Assembly: GCA_003553795.1 (NCBI GenBank) | Contig: PWFH01000053.1 | Span: 16,137-80,136 of the forward strand | Length of the DNA stretch: 64,000 nucleotides | Direction of reading: 5' to 3' | From: Egibacter sp. | GTDB lineage: Bacteria; Actinomycetota; Nitriliruptoria; Euzebyales; Egibacteraceae | Shown: positions 49,385-59,649 of the stretch, piece after piece | Position numbering within the stretch: the first letter of the stretch is position 1 | Layout: every line of letters starts with the position of its first letter | The notes under the pieces: model-generated | What the model was told of the DNA's origin: nothing | What the model saw: only the letters and a program-made list of their open reading frames with translations | Database searches by the model: none | Made by a program: the position numbers and the translations under genes

Positions 49385-49942
49385 ATGAGCCTCGCGGTCT
49401 GCGTCTTCTGCTCCTCCGCCGACGGCGTGCCCGGGCCGCTGCGCGGCCTCGCCGCCGACGTCGGCGCCGGGCTCGCCACGCGCGGGTGGCGCCTCGTCTA
49501 CGGCGGTGGGGGCCTGGGGCTCATGGGCGAGGTCGCCCGGGCGGCGCTGGCCGGGGGCGCGCACGTCACCGGGGTGATCCCCCACGGCCTCGCCGCGCTC
49601 GAGGCCGAGCTGCTCGAGGTCGACGACCTCGTCCGCGTCGACGACCTCCGGGCCCGCAAGGCGGCGATGGACGCCCGCGCCGACGCCTTCCTCGTCCTGC
49701 CCGGCGGCCTCGGCACCCTCGAGGAGCTCCTCGAGACGCTCACGCTGCGCCAGCTCGGCGTCCACGACCGCCCGATCGTGCTGCTCGACCCCGAGGGCCA
49801 CTGGCGGGCGCTGCACGACCTCCTCGACGGGCTCGTGGCCTCAGGCTTCGCCTCGGGCGACCTCGCCGGCGCGCTGCCGACCGCCCACCGCGCCGAGGAG
49901 GCCCTCGACGCCCTCGCGGCGCAGGTCCGTCCACAGGGCTGA
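49385..49942 (+). CDS. LOG-family nucleotide phosphoribohydrolase
   Basis: 185 residues. Motif PGGLGTLEELLE and the N-terminal VCVFCSSADG with VYGGGGLGLMG mark the LOG/TIGR00730 family. Members split cytokinin riboside monophosphates or other nucleotide monophosphates into base and ribose phosphate; in non-plant bacteria the true substrate is usually unknown. Length is typical. Leaderless start likely. Confidence 0.9.
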   Translation: MSLAVCVFCSSADGVPGPLRGLAADVGAGLATRGWRLVYGGGGLGLMGEVARAALAGGAHVTGVIPHGLAALEAELLEVDDLVRVDDLRARKAAMDARADAFLVLPGGLGTLEELLETLTLRQLGVHDRPIVLLDPEGHWRALHDLLDGLVASGFASGDLAGALPTAHRAEEALDALAAQVRPQG

Positions 49943-50053
49943 AGGGTCTGGTCGGCCGGGTGTCGCAGGGCCGGGGTAGCGTGCGTGGCGTCGGATCGAC
50001 GAGCGCGCGAGGGCCCGGGGCCCGTCACGGGCGGCGGTCCCGGCCGGGAGTGC

Positions 50054-50059
50054 TACGCT
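50054..50059 (+). promoter_or_regulatory. -10 element of rpsF operon
   Basis: TACGCT, about 70 bases before rpsF, gives a short leader. No clear -35. The preceding 110 bp contains no gene. Confidence 0.4.
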
Positions 50060-50129
50060 ACGACGGATCTCCGTCCTGCTCCCGACGGGCCGTCCCGGCC
50101 GCGGGGGCCACCAGCCCAAAGGATGGTCT

Positions 50130-50435
50130 ATGCACCAGTATGAGCTCATGGTCATCACCCGTGGGAACCTGCCCGAGGACACGGTCTCGGGATTCATCGA
50201 GCGCGTCACCAAGCTCGTGAGCGACCTCGGCGGCAGCGTCGACCGCGTCGATCACTGGGGCAAGCGCGAGTTCGCCTACGAGATCGACCACATGCGCGAG
50301 GGCTACTACACCGTCCTCGACCTCACCCTCGGCGGCGAGCACCTCGAGGAGGTCGAGCGCCAGCTCCGCATCGCCGACGAGGTCGTGCGCCACAAGGCGA
50401 TCCGACCGGACCTTCGCCGCAAGCGGGTCTCCTGA
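50130..50435 (+). CDS. rpsF: 30S ribosomal protein S6
   Basis: 101 residues with the ferredoxin-like fold seen in S6: YELMVITRGNLPEDTV, WGKREFAYEIDHMREGYY and RIADEVVRHKAIR. AAAGGA lies eight to nine bases before ATG 50130. First gene of rpsF-ssb-rpsR-rplI. Confidence 0.97.
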   Translation: MHQYELMVITRGNLPEDTVSGFIERVTKLVSDLGGSVDRVDHWGKREFAYEIDHMREGYYTVLDLTLGGEHLEEVERQLRIADEVVRHKAIRPDLRRKRVS

Positions 50436-50534
50436 CCCTCCGGCGACGGTGGGCCGGCGCCGGCTACGGCGCGGCCCGGCGGGACAGCCGTCCCGTTCCA
50501 CGCCAAGTGCACCGATCGAGCACAGGAGGACGCT

Positions 50535-50981
50535 GTGGCGGCCGAGAACCAGATCACGATCATCGGCAACCTCGCCGACGACCCCGAGTTGCGCTACACC
50601 CAGTCGGGCGTGGCGGTCACGAACGTGCGCGTCGCGGTCAACCGCCGCAAGCGCAACCAGGAGACCAACGAGTGGGAGGACGCCCTCGACGGCTTCTTCA
50701 CCTGCAACGTCTGGCGCGAGCAGGCCGAGAACGTCGCCGAGAGCCTGTCGAAGGGTGACCGGGTCCTCGTCCTCGGTCGGCTGCGCAGCCGCTCCTACGA
50801 CACCAAGGAGGGCGAGACGCGCTGGGTGACCGAGATCGAGGCCGACGAGGTCACCCCGTCGCTGCGCTGGGCGCGCGCCGAGGTCACCCGCAACCCGCGC
50901 GGTGGAGGAGGCGGGCAGCGCGCCAGCGCGGAGTCCGCGCCCCCGCCCCCGCCCCCCGACTCCGACGACGTCCCGTTCTAG
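50535..50981 (+). CDS. ssb: Single-stranded DNA-binding protein
   Basis: 148 residues. OB fold with [19 protein letters not shown], then [18 protein letters not shown] and [13 protein letters not shown]. The acidic tip DSDDVPF is the docking motif for repair and replication partners. The tail is short and Pro-rich. GTG start at 50535 with AGGAGG six bases upstream. Confidence 0.97.
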   Translation: MAAENQITIIGNLADDPELRYTQSGVAVTNVRVAVNRRKRNQETNEWEDALDGFFTCNVWREQAENVAESLSKGDRVLVLGRLRSRSYDTKEGETRWVTEIEADEVTPSLRWARAEVTRNPRGGGGGQRASAESAPPPPPPDSDDVPF

Positions 50982-50994
50982 AGGAGGCGAGACC

Positions 50995-51240
50995 ATGGCT
51001 GATCGCGACCGCGATCGCGACCGGGGCAAGACCCCGAAGCGCAAGGAGTGCTTCTTCAGCAAGCACAAGATCGAGTACATCGACTACAAGGACGTGGCGC
51101 TGCTCGAGAGGTTCATCAGCGACCGCGGCAAGATCCGCTCCGCGCGGGTCACCGGCACCTCTCCGCAGTACCAGAAGCTGCTCGCCGAGGCGATCAAGAA
51201 CGCCCGCGAGATGGCGCTGCTGCCCTACACCGTCAACTAG
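50995..51240 (+). CDS. rpsR: 30S ribosomal protein S18
   Basis: 81 residues. Typical S18 core with [20 protein letters not shown] and [22 protein letters not shown]. One Cys is present in the N-terminal basic part (KRKECFF); the form is not one of the multi-Cys zinc-ribbon versions. GAGGAGG before ATG 50995. Confidence 0.97.
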   Translation: MADRDRDRDRGKTPKRKECFFSKHKIEYIDYKDVALLERFISDRGKIRSARVTGTSPQYQKLLAEAIKNAREMALLPYTVN

Positions 51241-51264
51241 CAGGCCGCTCGAGGAGCGCACGCG

Positions 51265-51720
51265 ATGAAGCTCATCCTGAAGAAGGACGTCGACAACCTC
51301 GGCGAGGCCGGCGAGGTCGTCGACGTCGCCGACGGCTACGGCAACAACTACCTCGTCCCGCGCGGGCTGGCGATGAAGGCCACCCGTGGCGCGATCAAGG
51401 ACGCCGAGGCGATCGCCCGCAAGCGGCAGAAGCACGCCGCGGCCACGATCGCCGACGCCGAGGGGCGGCGCGGCGAGATCGAGCGCGCGAGCGTCGTCGT
51501 CACCGCGAAGGCCGGTGAGGACGGCCAGCTCTACGGCTCGGTGGGTGCCACCGCCCTGCGCGAGGCCGCGCGCGAGCAGCTCGGCGTGACGATCGCCTCG
51601 AAGGAGCTCCAGCTCGGCCGGCCGATCAAGTCCGTGGGCGCCCACGAGGTGCCCGTGCGGCTCCACCGCGACGTCGAGGCGACGCTCAAGGTCGAGGTCG
51701 CGCCGACCGACGAGGACTAG
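51265..51720 (+). CDS. rplI: 50S ribosomal protein L9
   Basis: 151 residues: N-terminal rRNA-binding domain (MKLILKKDVDNLGEAGEVV, then GYGNNYLVPRGLAM), long connecting helix, and C-terminal domain (LYGSVGATALREA). Normal length. GAGGAG lies upstream of ATG 51265. A hairpin terminator follows. Confidence 0.97.
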   Translation: MKLILKKDVDNLGEAGEVVDVADGYGNNYLVPRGLAMKATRGAIKDAEAIARKRQKHAAATIADAEGRRGEIERASVVVTAKAGEDGQLYGSVGATALREAAREQLGVTIASKELQLGRPIKSVGAHEVPVRLHRDVEATLKVEVAPTDED

Positions 51721-51740
51721 CCGCCAGCTCGACCCAACCC

Positions 51741-51768
51741 GACCCCGGCCGTGGCCCCGGCCGGGGTC
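51741..51768 (+). terminator. Terminator after rplI
   Basis: GACCCCGGCC (51741-51750), eight-base loop, GGCCGGGGTC (51759-51768), then GCTTGCT. It lies 20 bp past the rplI stop and probably ends the rpsF-ssb-rpsR-rplI transcript. Confidence 0.65.
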
Positions 51769-51821
51769 GCTTGCTGCGGGCGGATGGCCTCACGGGTGTC
51801 CGCTCGGCGCACACCCCGGCC

Positions 51822-51920
51822 TGTGGACGCGCGCGCCGGTGGCGCCACCTCGTCCACAGCCGACCCGGCCGCGCCCACAGACTGCGGGCCCCGTCCACAG
51901 GCCGACGGCGACTGTCCACC
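51822..51920. promoter_or_regulatory. DnaA-box-like cluster upstream of dnaB
   Basis: TGTGGACGC (51822-51830), TCGTCCACA (51850-51858), CCGTCCACA (51891-51899) and CTGTCCACC (51912-51920), each within one to three mismatches of TTGTCCACA. TCGTCCACA is identical to sites at 3975 and 39898. It could allow DnaA control of dnaB or titrate DnaA. Confidence 0.5.
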
Positions 51921-52101
51921 GCCATCGCCCCCGCTCGGTGGATGCTGACCGCGCCGGGTCGGCGCGATGTCGTACCCCACCCGTATCGTCCCGGGGCGGT
52001 GCGGTCGCCGGGACGGTCGCCGGCGCGCAGCGTCGGTCGGCAGATCGGCGGATCGCCGGATCCGCGGAGAGGACGAGGAGCGCGATGAGAGCGAGGCTGT
52101 C

Positions 52102-53505
<1,404 letters not shown>

Positions 53506-53590
53506 CCCTCCGCGGCCCCGGGGCGGGGGCACGCTGCCCTCGCGCGGGGCCGGTCACCGGTGGGCGGCGCGCGGCCCGGTCGACGGGCGA

Positions 53591-56500
53591 TCAGCCCGCC
53601 AGCGCGGCGATGCGGGCGCCGAACCCGCGCAGGTCACAGTGTCGGCGCACATAGGCGAGGCCGGCCTCGACCCGGTCGAGGTAGTCCTGGGGGCGCTGCC
53701 ACGTGGCGGACACCACCGACCACACCTCGTCAGGCTCGGCGTAGAGCGCTGCGTCGCCGAACTGCCCGGCGAACCCCGGGGGCAGGATGACGGGGACCCC
53801 GAGGGCCATCGCCCGCAGGGTCACCCGGTCGGTCGCGGCGATCGCGGACTCGTGGGGGAAGCCCACGAAGAAGTCGAGGGTCGACAGGAACCCGCGCAAC
53901 GGCTCGTCATCGCCGGCCTTGCCGTCCCAGGGCAGGGTCTCCCAGTTGTCGGGAAGCTCGTCGAGGACGTTTCGCAGGGTCTTGGCCCCGCCGAGCAAGC
54001 GGACGTCGCAAGGCTGGTCCGCGCCGTACGCCGATCGCAGCGCGTCGGGCTGCGCGGGCCATGCGAGGGCGTCCTCGCGGGCGCTGCGGCCCAGGACCGG
54101 GCGGGCGTGGCCGATGCGGCTGCGGTCGGCGCGGCGGGGCGCCCAGCGGTCGAGGTCGAGCAGCGGGGTCCACACCGCCGGGGCGGGTGCGGGGAACCGG
54201 GGGTCGGCGTCCATGAGCCGACGGAGCGCCTCCGAGGTCGCGACCCACGCCGCGCCGCAGGGCACGAGGGCCTCGAGGGTGTCGGCCACCCGCTGGGGGT
54301 CGTAGAGGGGCTGCTTGCCCTCGCGGGTCCGTTCGGCGGGCACGTCGACGGTGAGCGCCGCCCAGCGGGCCTCGACCGTCGTGGCGCCGTCGTGACGGTG
54401 CTCGAGCAGCGGTGGATGGGCGACGAGGACGCCCTCGGCGGCCACCTCCTCATGCGCGGCGGCGATCGGGACGTCGTGGCGGTAGAGGCGTTCGCGCACC
54501 GCCGCGGGCAGGCGCCGCCGCATCGGGTACTGCCGCCACCACGGGTACTGCCGGACCGCGGTCCGGCAGCCGGCGGCGAGCGCCCCCTCCACCATCGCGA
54601 GGGCGTGGTGCGGCGGGTCGCCGGCCAGCGCGAAGTCGGCGATGACGAGGACGTCGGTGTCGACGCGCTGCGCGCGGTTGCGGCGGATCGTCGCGGGTAC
54701 GGGGAAGTCGAGGTCGCTGCGGGGGATCGTCGCTGCCGCGCCATCGCCGGCGCGCCGCGCGTACCACCACTCCGAGGCTTCGCGGTACTCCCGCCGCACG
54801 CCGAAGCGCACCGTCGAGGCGTGGGTGTCGGCCCTGCCCGTCAGGGACGTCTCGGTCTTGCGCAGGAACGACAGCGGACAGCCCGGCAGCGCGCGCGGCA
54901 GGTCGGGGAGGTCCGGATCGAGGCCGTGCCGCAGCGCGAGCCTTCGCAGCAGCTCGGCGTCGGCGGTGATGCGGACGCGGTCGTCCCAGCCCTCGAGCGC
55001 GCGCAGGTCGTCGTGTCGGATGAGCGTCGAGGAGATGTTGGGCTGGAGCAGGCTGTCGCTCGGCGTGGGCGGTCCGACGAACACGAGCGGCTCGGCGACG
55101 CGCACCATGTCGGAGAGCGCGAACGGCGCGCCGGCCCTGATGAGGTCGAGCTGGGACTCGATCTTCTCGGCGTGCGACCAGTCGTCGGCGTCGTGGATGG
55201 TGACGTACTCGCCGTTGGCGACACCGAGGCCGGCGTTGCGGGCCCCGTACACGCCGGCGTTCTCCGCGAGCTCGACGAGTCGGAAGCGGTCGTCGTCGCG
55301 GGCGAAGCCTCGGGCCACCTCGGCTGAGCCGTCGTCACTCGCGTCGTCGACGACGATGATCTCGAGGTTCGTCCAGGACTGCTGCCGCAGCGAGCGCAGG
55401 GCGGTCGGCAGCGTGTCGGCGCCGTTGTAGACCGGCACGATCACGCTGACCAGCGGGCCGGCGGCCAGCAGCCGCTCCGCCGGCAGGTCCGTCGTGAGGT
55501 TGTCGATGCTCCAGCGCTCGTCGCCGTCGAGGGCACCCACCGGCAACAGTCCGTGGTGGGCGTACACGGCGTTGAGGTCGCCCACCGCCCCCTCGCGCCA
55601 CCGCGCCGCCGCATCGGGGTCGACCTGCTGGTCGATCGTCGCGGCGACGAGTCGTGCGCTCGTGTCACGCGGGTCCCCGCCCCGCGAGGCCACGACGACG
55701 CGGGCCTCGGCCAGACGCCCGGCCCTGACGAGGTACTGCGCCTCGAGCATCCAGAACGGGCGCTGCGCGGTGCAGTCCGGGTCGAGCTCGGAGCACCGCC
55801 GCAGCCAGGTGAGCGCGGTGGCGGGGTCCTCACGCTTGGCACGCCACACCGACAGGGTCCTCGCGGCCTCGAGGCGGTCCTCGAGCGGCGTCGGCAGCGA
55901 GCCGTCGACGATCGCCTCGAGCCACGTCCGACCAAGGTCGGCGTAGCCCGACCACAGCCAGTTGCGCGCCCGCTTCAGGGTGACCTTGCGTCGACGGCCG
56001 TCGGTGGTCACGAAGCGGGCGCCGGGCGGCAGCGCGGCCGGCGGCGGTCCCTGCCCCGCCGGTGCCGACGGGGCCTCCACGGCGGCGTCGCCATCCACCG
56101 GGTCGTCGGCGGCCTGCGGGCGCGCCGGCAGCGTCGCGCCGTCCGAGACGGGTTGTCCGAGCAGGCGCTGGCCGAGTCGGCTCGCCGCCCGGACCGGGGA
56201 GGTCAGCCGCCAGGACCGGCTCGCGAGCAGCGCGGCGATCGTCGCCTCGAGCTCCTCGCCGTAGCGGACCTGCGCGGCGAAGCGGTTGCGGAACTCGGCG
56301 GCCCGGGCGGCGAACGCGGCAGCCTGCGCGGCGAGCTCCTCGCGTCGAGCGTCCAGCTCCTCGCGTTGCGCCGCCAGCTGCTCACGCTGCGCGGTGACCT
56401 CGGCGATGAGCTCCCGGACCTCGTCGACGGCGACGCCCGCGACCGCATCGGCGTGACGCTGCAGGCGCTCGGCGGTGGCCTGGGCCGGGGTCTGCGTCGC

Positions 56501-57088
56501 CGCGGCCGCTGGGTCGCGCCCAGTCGCTCCCGCGGCCGTGCCACCGCCCTGCACGAACAGCGCGTGCGCGCGTCGCAGCACGGGGCCTTCGTCGAGCGCG
56601 TCCCATTCGACCGGGTCGTACCGGTACAGCCGGTAGCCGTGCCCGCCGAGGAGCGCCTCGACGTCACGGTGGTGCGGAGGCCCCGGTGCGTCGGCGACGA
56701 ACCCGACCTCGGCGGAGACGACGCCGACCGCGCCGCTCGACAACAGCCGGTGGGCTCCGCGCAGCGCCTCGACGACGCGCCCGCCAGCGGCGAGGTCGAG
56801 CACGTCGATCCGGGAGGGACCACAGGCCTCGACCCAGGCGTCGATCTCCGGGATCCCCTCCCGGACCTCGACCGCGTCGCCGGCATCGCCCTCCAGCAGC
56901 CGCCGCGCTGCGTGCGCGTCGGGCTCGAACAGCCAGGCCTGGCGCAGCGGGAGGCCGGCGGTGAGCAGGTCGAGCAGTCCCGCGCCGCGGCCCGGCCCGA
57001 CGCCGAGGTAGCCCATCGGCTCGTCGGGCAGGAGCCTGGTGAGGTCGGCGAAGAAGCGCTCGGCCGCGTGGGCCCCGTTGCCCATCAT
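53591..57088 (-). CDS. Multidomain glycosyltransferase: FkbM-like, coiled coil, helical repeat, GT2, GT-B-like
   Basis: 1165 residues. Order: an FkbM-type methyltransferase-like part (about 20-170: GYLGVGPGRG, WLFEPDAHAA, SRIDVLDLAAGG; in true FkbM the last reads near KIDxEG, so this is degenerate); a coiled coil rich in Glu/Gln/Arg (about 225-295); a helical, TPR-like region (about 400-500). A GT2 domain follows (about 575-770: VSVIVPVYNGADTLPTALRSL, VVDDASDDGS, then HDADDWSHAEKI with the metal-binding DAD). Last is a C-terminal module ending PVILPPGFAGQFGDAALYAEP, reminiscent of GT-B/GT4 enzymes. No membrane span or signal. Divergent from the LicD gene. Together they suggest polymer-glycan synthesis. 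ATG 57088 or 57085. Confidence 0.82.
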   Translation of the reverse strand: MMGNGAHAAERFFADLTRLLPDEPMGYLGVGPGRGAGLLDLLTAGLPLRQAWLFEPDAHAARRLLEGDAGDAVEVREGIPEIDAWVEACGPSRIDVLDLAAGGRVVEALRGAHRLLSSGAVGVVSAEVGFVADAPGPPHHRDVEALLGGHGYRLYRYDPVEWDALDEGPVLRRAHALFVQGGGTAAGATGRDPAAAATQTPAQATAERLQRHADAVAGVAVDEVRELIAEVTAQREQLAAQREELDARREELAAQAAAFAARAAEFRNRFAAQVRYGEELEATIAALLASRSWRLTSPVRAASRLGQRLLGQPVSDGATLPARPQAADDPVDGDAAVEAPSAPAGQGPPPAALPPGARFVTTDGRRRKVTLKRARNWLWSGYADLGRTWLEAIVDGSLPTPLEDRLEAARTLSVWRAKREDPATALTWLRRCSELDPDCTAQRPFWMLEAQYLVRAGRLAEARVVVASRGGDPRDTSARLVAATIDQQVDPDAAARWREGAVGDLNAVYAHHGLLPVGALDGDERWSIDNLTTDLPAERLLAAGPLVSVIVPVYNGADTLPTALRSLRQQSWTNLEIIVVDDASDDGSAEVARGFARDDDRFRLVELAENAGVYGARNAGLGVANGEYVTIHDADDWSHAEKIESQLDLIRAGAPFALSDMVRVAEPLVFVGPPTPSDSLLQPNISSTLIRHDDLRALEGWDDRVRITADAELLRRLALRHGLDPDLPDLPRALPGCPLSFLRKTETSLTGRADTHASTVRFGVRREYREASEWWYARRAGDGAAATIPRSDLDFPVPATIRRNRAQRVDTDVLVIADFALAGDPPHHALAMVEGALAAGCRTAVRQYPWWRQYPMRRRLPAAVRERLYRHDVPIAAAHEEVAAEGVLVAHPPLLEHRHDGATTVEARWAALTVDVPAERTREGKQPLYDPQRVADTLEALVPCGAAWVATSEALRRLMDADPRFPAPAPAVWTPLLDLDRWAPRRADRSRIGHARPVLGRSAREDALAWPAQPDALRSAYGADQPCDVRLLGGAKTLRNVLDELPDNWETLPWDGKAGDDEPLRGFLSTLDFFVGFPHESAIAATDRVTLRAMALGVPVILPPGFAGQFGDAALYAEPDEVWSVVSATWQRPQDYLDRVEAGLAYVRRHCDLRGFGARIAALAG

Positions 57089-57261
57089 CGTGATGTCGGC
57101 TCCTGCGGGAGTGTGGTAGCGGGACCCCCTTGCGGTCGGCGGTCCCGGGCACGGTGACGCCGTCAGTCTACGGTGCGGCGGCCGTCTCCAGAGTCGGTGC
57201 TAGCCTGCGGGCTGTCCCTTCGGCACCGCGACGGTGCCTTTGCGACGATCCCGATCGGTCG

Positions 57262-59082
57262 ATGACGGTGAGCTTCCTCAAGGCCTTGATCCCCCCGCGC
57301 TTGCGGGCGCTGCTGCGGCGCATGCTCGCGGTCCTCGGCATCGGCCAGGGACGCGACATCTACCGCGCCTACCGCGCGTCGGCCCGCAAGGACTGGCCGC
57401 GGGCCGTCACCGCCTGGAGCGAGGCGATCGAGGCCCGGGAGGTCGCCCGTCCGCAGTGGCAGGCGCAGTACGCGTGGGCGCTCTACAAGACCGGTCGGTA
57501 CGAGGCCGCGGCCCGGGCGCAGGCCGCCGCGGTGCAGGGCGACCCGACCAAGGCGTTCTGGCTGCGTCGCAACGCCTACATCGCGGCGAGGCTGCCTGAC
57601 TGGGACACCGTCGTCGCCTCCTATCGCAGGCTTGCTGAGCTCCGAGCCGTCGACGCCGCACCGACGGCCACGCTCGATCGGGCGCTCGACGGGCTCGCCG
57701 ACTCCCCCGGCGAGCCCAGGGCCAAGGAGCCCTACGCGCTCGGTCGTGCGCTCCAGGCGCTGCAGCGCTACGACGAGGCGCTCGCGGCGTTCAGCGACGC
57801 CCTGCGGCTGCTCGAGTCCGTCGACAAGCCCTGGGCGCTCGAGGCCCACAACGAGTGGGAGTTCCGCTGGGAGTACTGCCGAGTGCGTGTCGAGGACGTC
57901 GAGCGGCAGCATCGCGCCCTCGACGTCGAGGTCGCGCCCGTCGAGACCGACGGCACAGAGGCGCAGGCCACCGCCGGACGGTTCGCTGCCGAGGTCGTCC
58001 ACACCGGCGTGCTCCTCACCGGCTGGGTCGCCGACCCCGACGCCATCGAGGTGACGATCCACGTCGACGGGCAGCCACTCAGGCAGGTCGGACTCAACCA
58101 CGACAGCATCGCCCAGGACGCCAACGCCCCGCGGTTCCGTTACGCCATCAAGCACCCGACGCTCGACCATTTCCCCGCACGCTCGAGCTTGAGCGTGCGG
58201 GTCGACGACACGCCGCTTGCCGCCCCCTCCGGTGCCGCGGCGGTTGAGCTCGTCGTTCCGCACGGCGACGATGCGCTTCTCGGGGAGGGCGGGCTGCGCG
58301 CGGAGCTGACGAAGAAGGGCACCCTCGTCGGCACCGTAGGCCCGGTTTCCGACGGCCAGATCTCCGCGCTCGAGTCCTATTCGCGGGCACGAGGGATCTT
58401 CCAGGAACGCCTCGGCCGTGAGCTCTTCATCGTCTACGGCACCCTCCTGGGCTGCGTCCGCGACGGGGACTTCATCGCCGGCGACGACGACGTCGACGTG
58501 GGCTACCTCTCCGATGCCGAGGACCCCGCGACGGTCAAGGCCGAGACCCTGGGCATCGTCGAGGAGCTCCTCGCCCTCGGCTACGACGTCGGCTGTCGAG
58601 TCAGCGGGGGACTGTTCAAGCTCTACATCGAGGAGCGCGAGCTCGACATCTACCCGGTCTGGTTCGCCAGCGAGCGAGCCTGGGCCTACAGCGACATCGA
58701 CGCCCAGCGTGCGGACTTCGAGCCGCTCACGACGACCGACTTCAAGGGCACCGAGGTTGCGGTTCCCGCCGACTCGGCTGCCGTCCTCGCGGGCACCTAC
58801 GGTCCCGACTGGCGGATCCCGAGCCCGGGCTTCCGGCACTACCGGCCGGCGGCGGTCCGGAGGAAGCTGAGCCGCACCTACGTCACCCCCAACGAGGCCC
58901 GCGAGCTCCGGAGCCGCCAGCAGCGCGCGAGGGAGGATGGCCGTCCCGTGGGGCGCTTCCTCATCGGCCACTCCCCCGACCGCCCGCGGATCCTCACCGC
59001 CTGGGGCGGGGCACGCGCCGGCTCGGCCACGGCCACCCCGTCCGAGGCGCGGGAGGGGGCCGAGGCCACGAGCGAGCGCTGA
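57262..59082 (+). CDS. TPR-LicD family protein (phosphotransferase-like)
   Basis: 606 residues. The N-terminal ~220 residues form TPR-like helical repeats (WPRAVTAWSEAIEA, ARAQAAAVQGDPTKAFWLR, ALQRYDEALAAFSDALRLL). A beta-rich part follows (about 260-370). A LicD domain comes last, with FIVYGTLLGCVRDGDFI directly followed by GDDDVDVGYLSD, the nucleotidyltransferase-like motif GxxLGxxRxxxxxxxDxDxD. LicD proteins attach phosphocholine or similar groups to cell-surface glycans; the acceptor here is unknown. ATG 57262. Divergent from the large glycosyltransferase by 173 bp. Confidence 0.8.
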   Translation: MTVSFLKALIPPRLRALLRRMLAVLGIGQGRDIYRAYRASARKDWPRAVTAWSEAIEAREVARPQWQAQYAWALYKTGRYEAAARAQAAAVQGDPTKAFWLRRNAYIAARLPDWDTVVASYRRLAELRAVDAAPTATLDRALDGLADSPGEPRAKEPYALGRALQALQRYDEALAAFSDALRLLESVDKPWALEAHNEWEFRWEYCRVRVEDVERQHRALDVEVAPVETDGTEAQATAGRFAAEVVHTGVLLTGWVADPDAIEVTIHVDGQPLRQVGLNHDSIAQDANAPRFRYAIKHPTLDHFPARSSLSVRVDDTPLAAPSGAAAVELVVPHGDDALLGEGGLRAELTKKGTLVGTVGPVSDGQISALESYSRARGIFQERLGRELFIVYGTLLGCVRDGDFIAGDDDVDVGYLSDAEDPATVKAETLGIVEELLALGYDVGCRVSGGLFKLYIEERELDIYPVWFASERAWAYSDIDAQRADFEPLTTTDFKGTEVAVPADSAAVLAGTYGPDWRIPSPGFRHYRPAAVRRKLSRTYVTPNEARELRSRQQRAREDGRPVGRFLIGHSPDRPRILTAWGGARAGSATATPSEAREGAEATSER

Positions 59083-59172
59083 CCGGGTGCCGGTGCGCGC
59101 GGCACCCGGCGACGTCCACGACGACCATGACGCGACGGTGAGCGCACGGACCCCCGCGCCCCCCGACCGCAA

Positions 59173-59192
59173 GGGGTACCGTAGGGGGTACC
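59173..59192. promoter_or_regulatory. GTACC repeat, CsoR/CstR-type operator candidate
   Basis: GGGGTACC occurs twice 12 bp apart (59173-59180, 59185-59192). The centre TACCGTAGGGGGTA (59177-59190) fits the pseudopalindromic TACC...GGGTA sites bound by CsoR-family regulators. It lies 26 bp before the rhodanese start. No csoR-like gene is in the window. Confidence 0.4.
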
Positions 59193-59217
59193 ACGTCACG
59201 CCCCGGGAGGATCGTTG

Positions 59218-59643
59218 ATGCGCCCGCTCAGGATCGGACTCGCCATGCTGCTGCTCGCCCTGCCGCTCGCCATCGTCGCCTGTGCCCAAGCCGCGGGCGA
59301 CGACGACGGCGCCGCCGAGCCAAGCCTGCGCACGCTCTCCGAGGCCGATGCCGTCGGCGAGCTCGCCGAGCGCGACGGCGACGTCGAGATCATCGACGTG
59401 CGCACGCCCGCCGAGCACGCGCGCGGCGCGCTCGACGGCGCGACGCTCATCGACATCCAGTCGCCGGACTTCCGCGAGCGCGTCGACCAGCTCGATCGCG
59501 ACGGCAGCTACTTCCTCTACTGCCGCAGCGGCAACCGCAGCGGGCAGGCCGCGCAGATCATGGCCGACATGGGCTTCACCGACCTCACGAACATCGGCGG
59601 GTACGAGGCCCTCGCCGCGAGCGGCGCTGCGACCGACCGGTAG
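59218..59643 (+). CDS. Rhodanese-domain lipoprotein
   Basis: 141 residues. Signal peptide of the lipoprotein type ending LAIVAC, so the mature protein would be anchored outside the membrane by Cys23. The rhodanese domain has EIIDVRTPAEHARGAL and the active-site Cys loop YCRSGNRSGQAAQIM. Such proteins transfer sulfane sulfur or act as redox relays. ATG 59218 is preferred with GGAGG seven bases upstream; TTG 59215 is also in frame. Confidence 0.88.
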   Translation: MRPLRIGLAMLLLALPLAIVACAQAAGDDDGAAEPSLRTLSEADAVGELAERDGDVEIIDVRTPAEHARGALDGATLIDIQSPDFRERVDQLDRDGSYFLYCRSGNRSGQAAQIMADMGFTDLTNIGGYEALAASGAATDR

Positions 59644-59649
59644 CCCGCG

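Larger units (their letters stand above)
51721..52101. other. rplI-dnaB intergenic region
   Basis: 381 bp. It contains the terminator at 51741-51768, then four DnaA-box-like sites in 99 bp (51822-51920), then a probable dnaB promoter region with a GC-rich leader. No conserved open frame. Confidence 0.6.
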
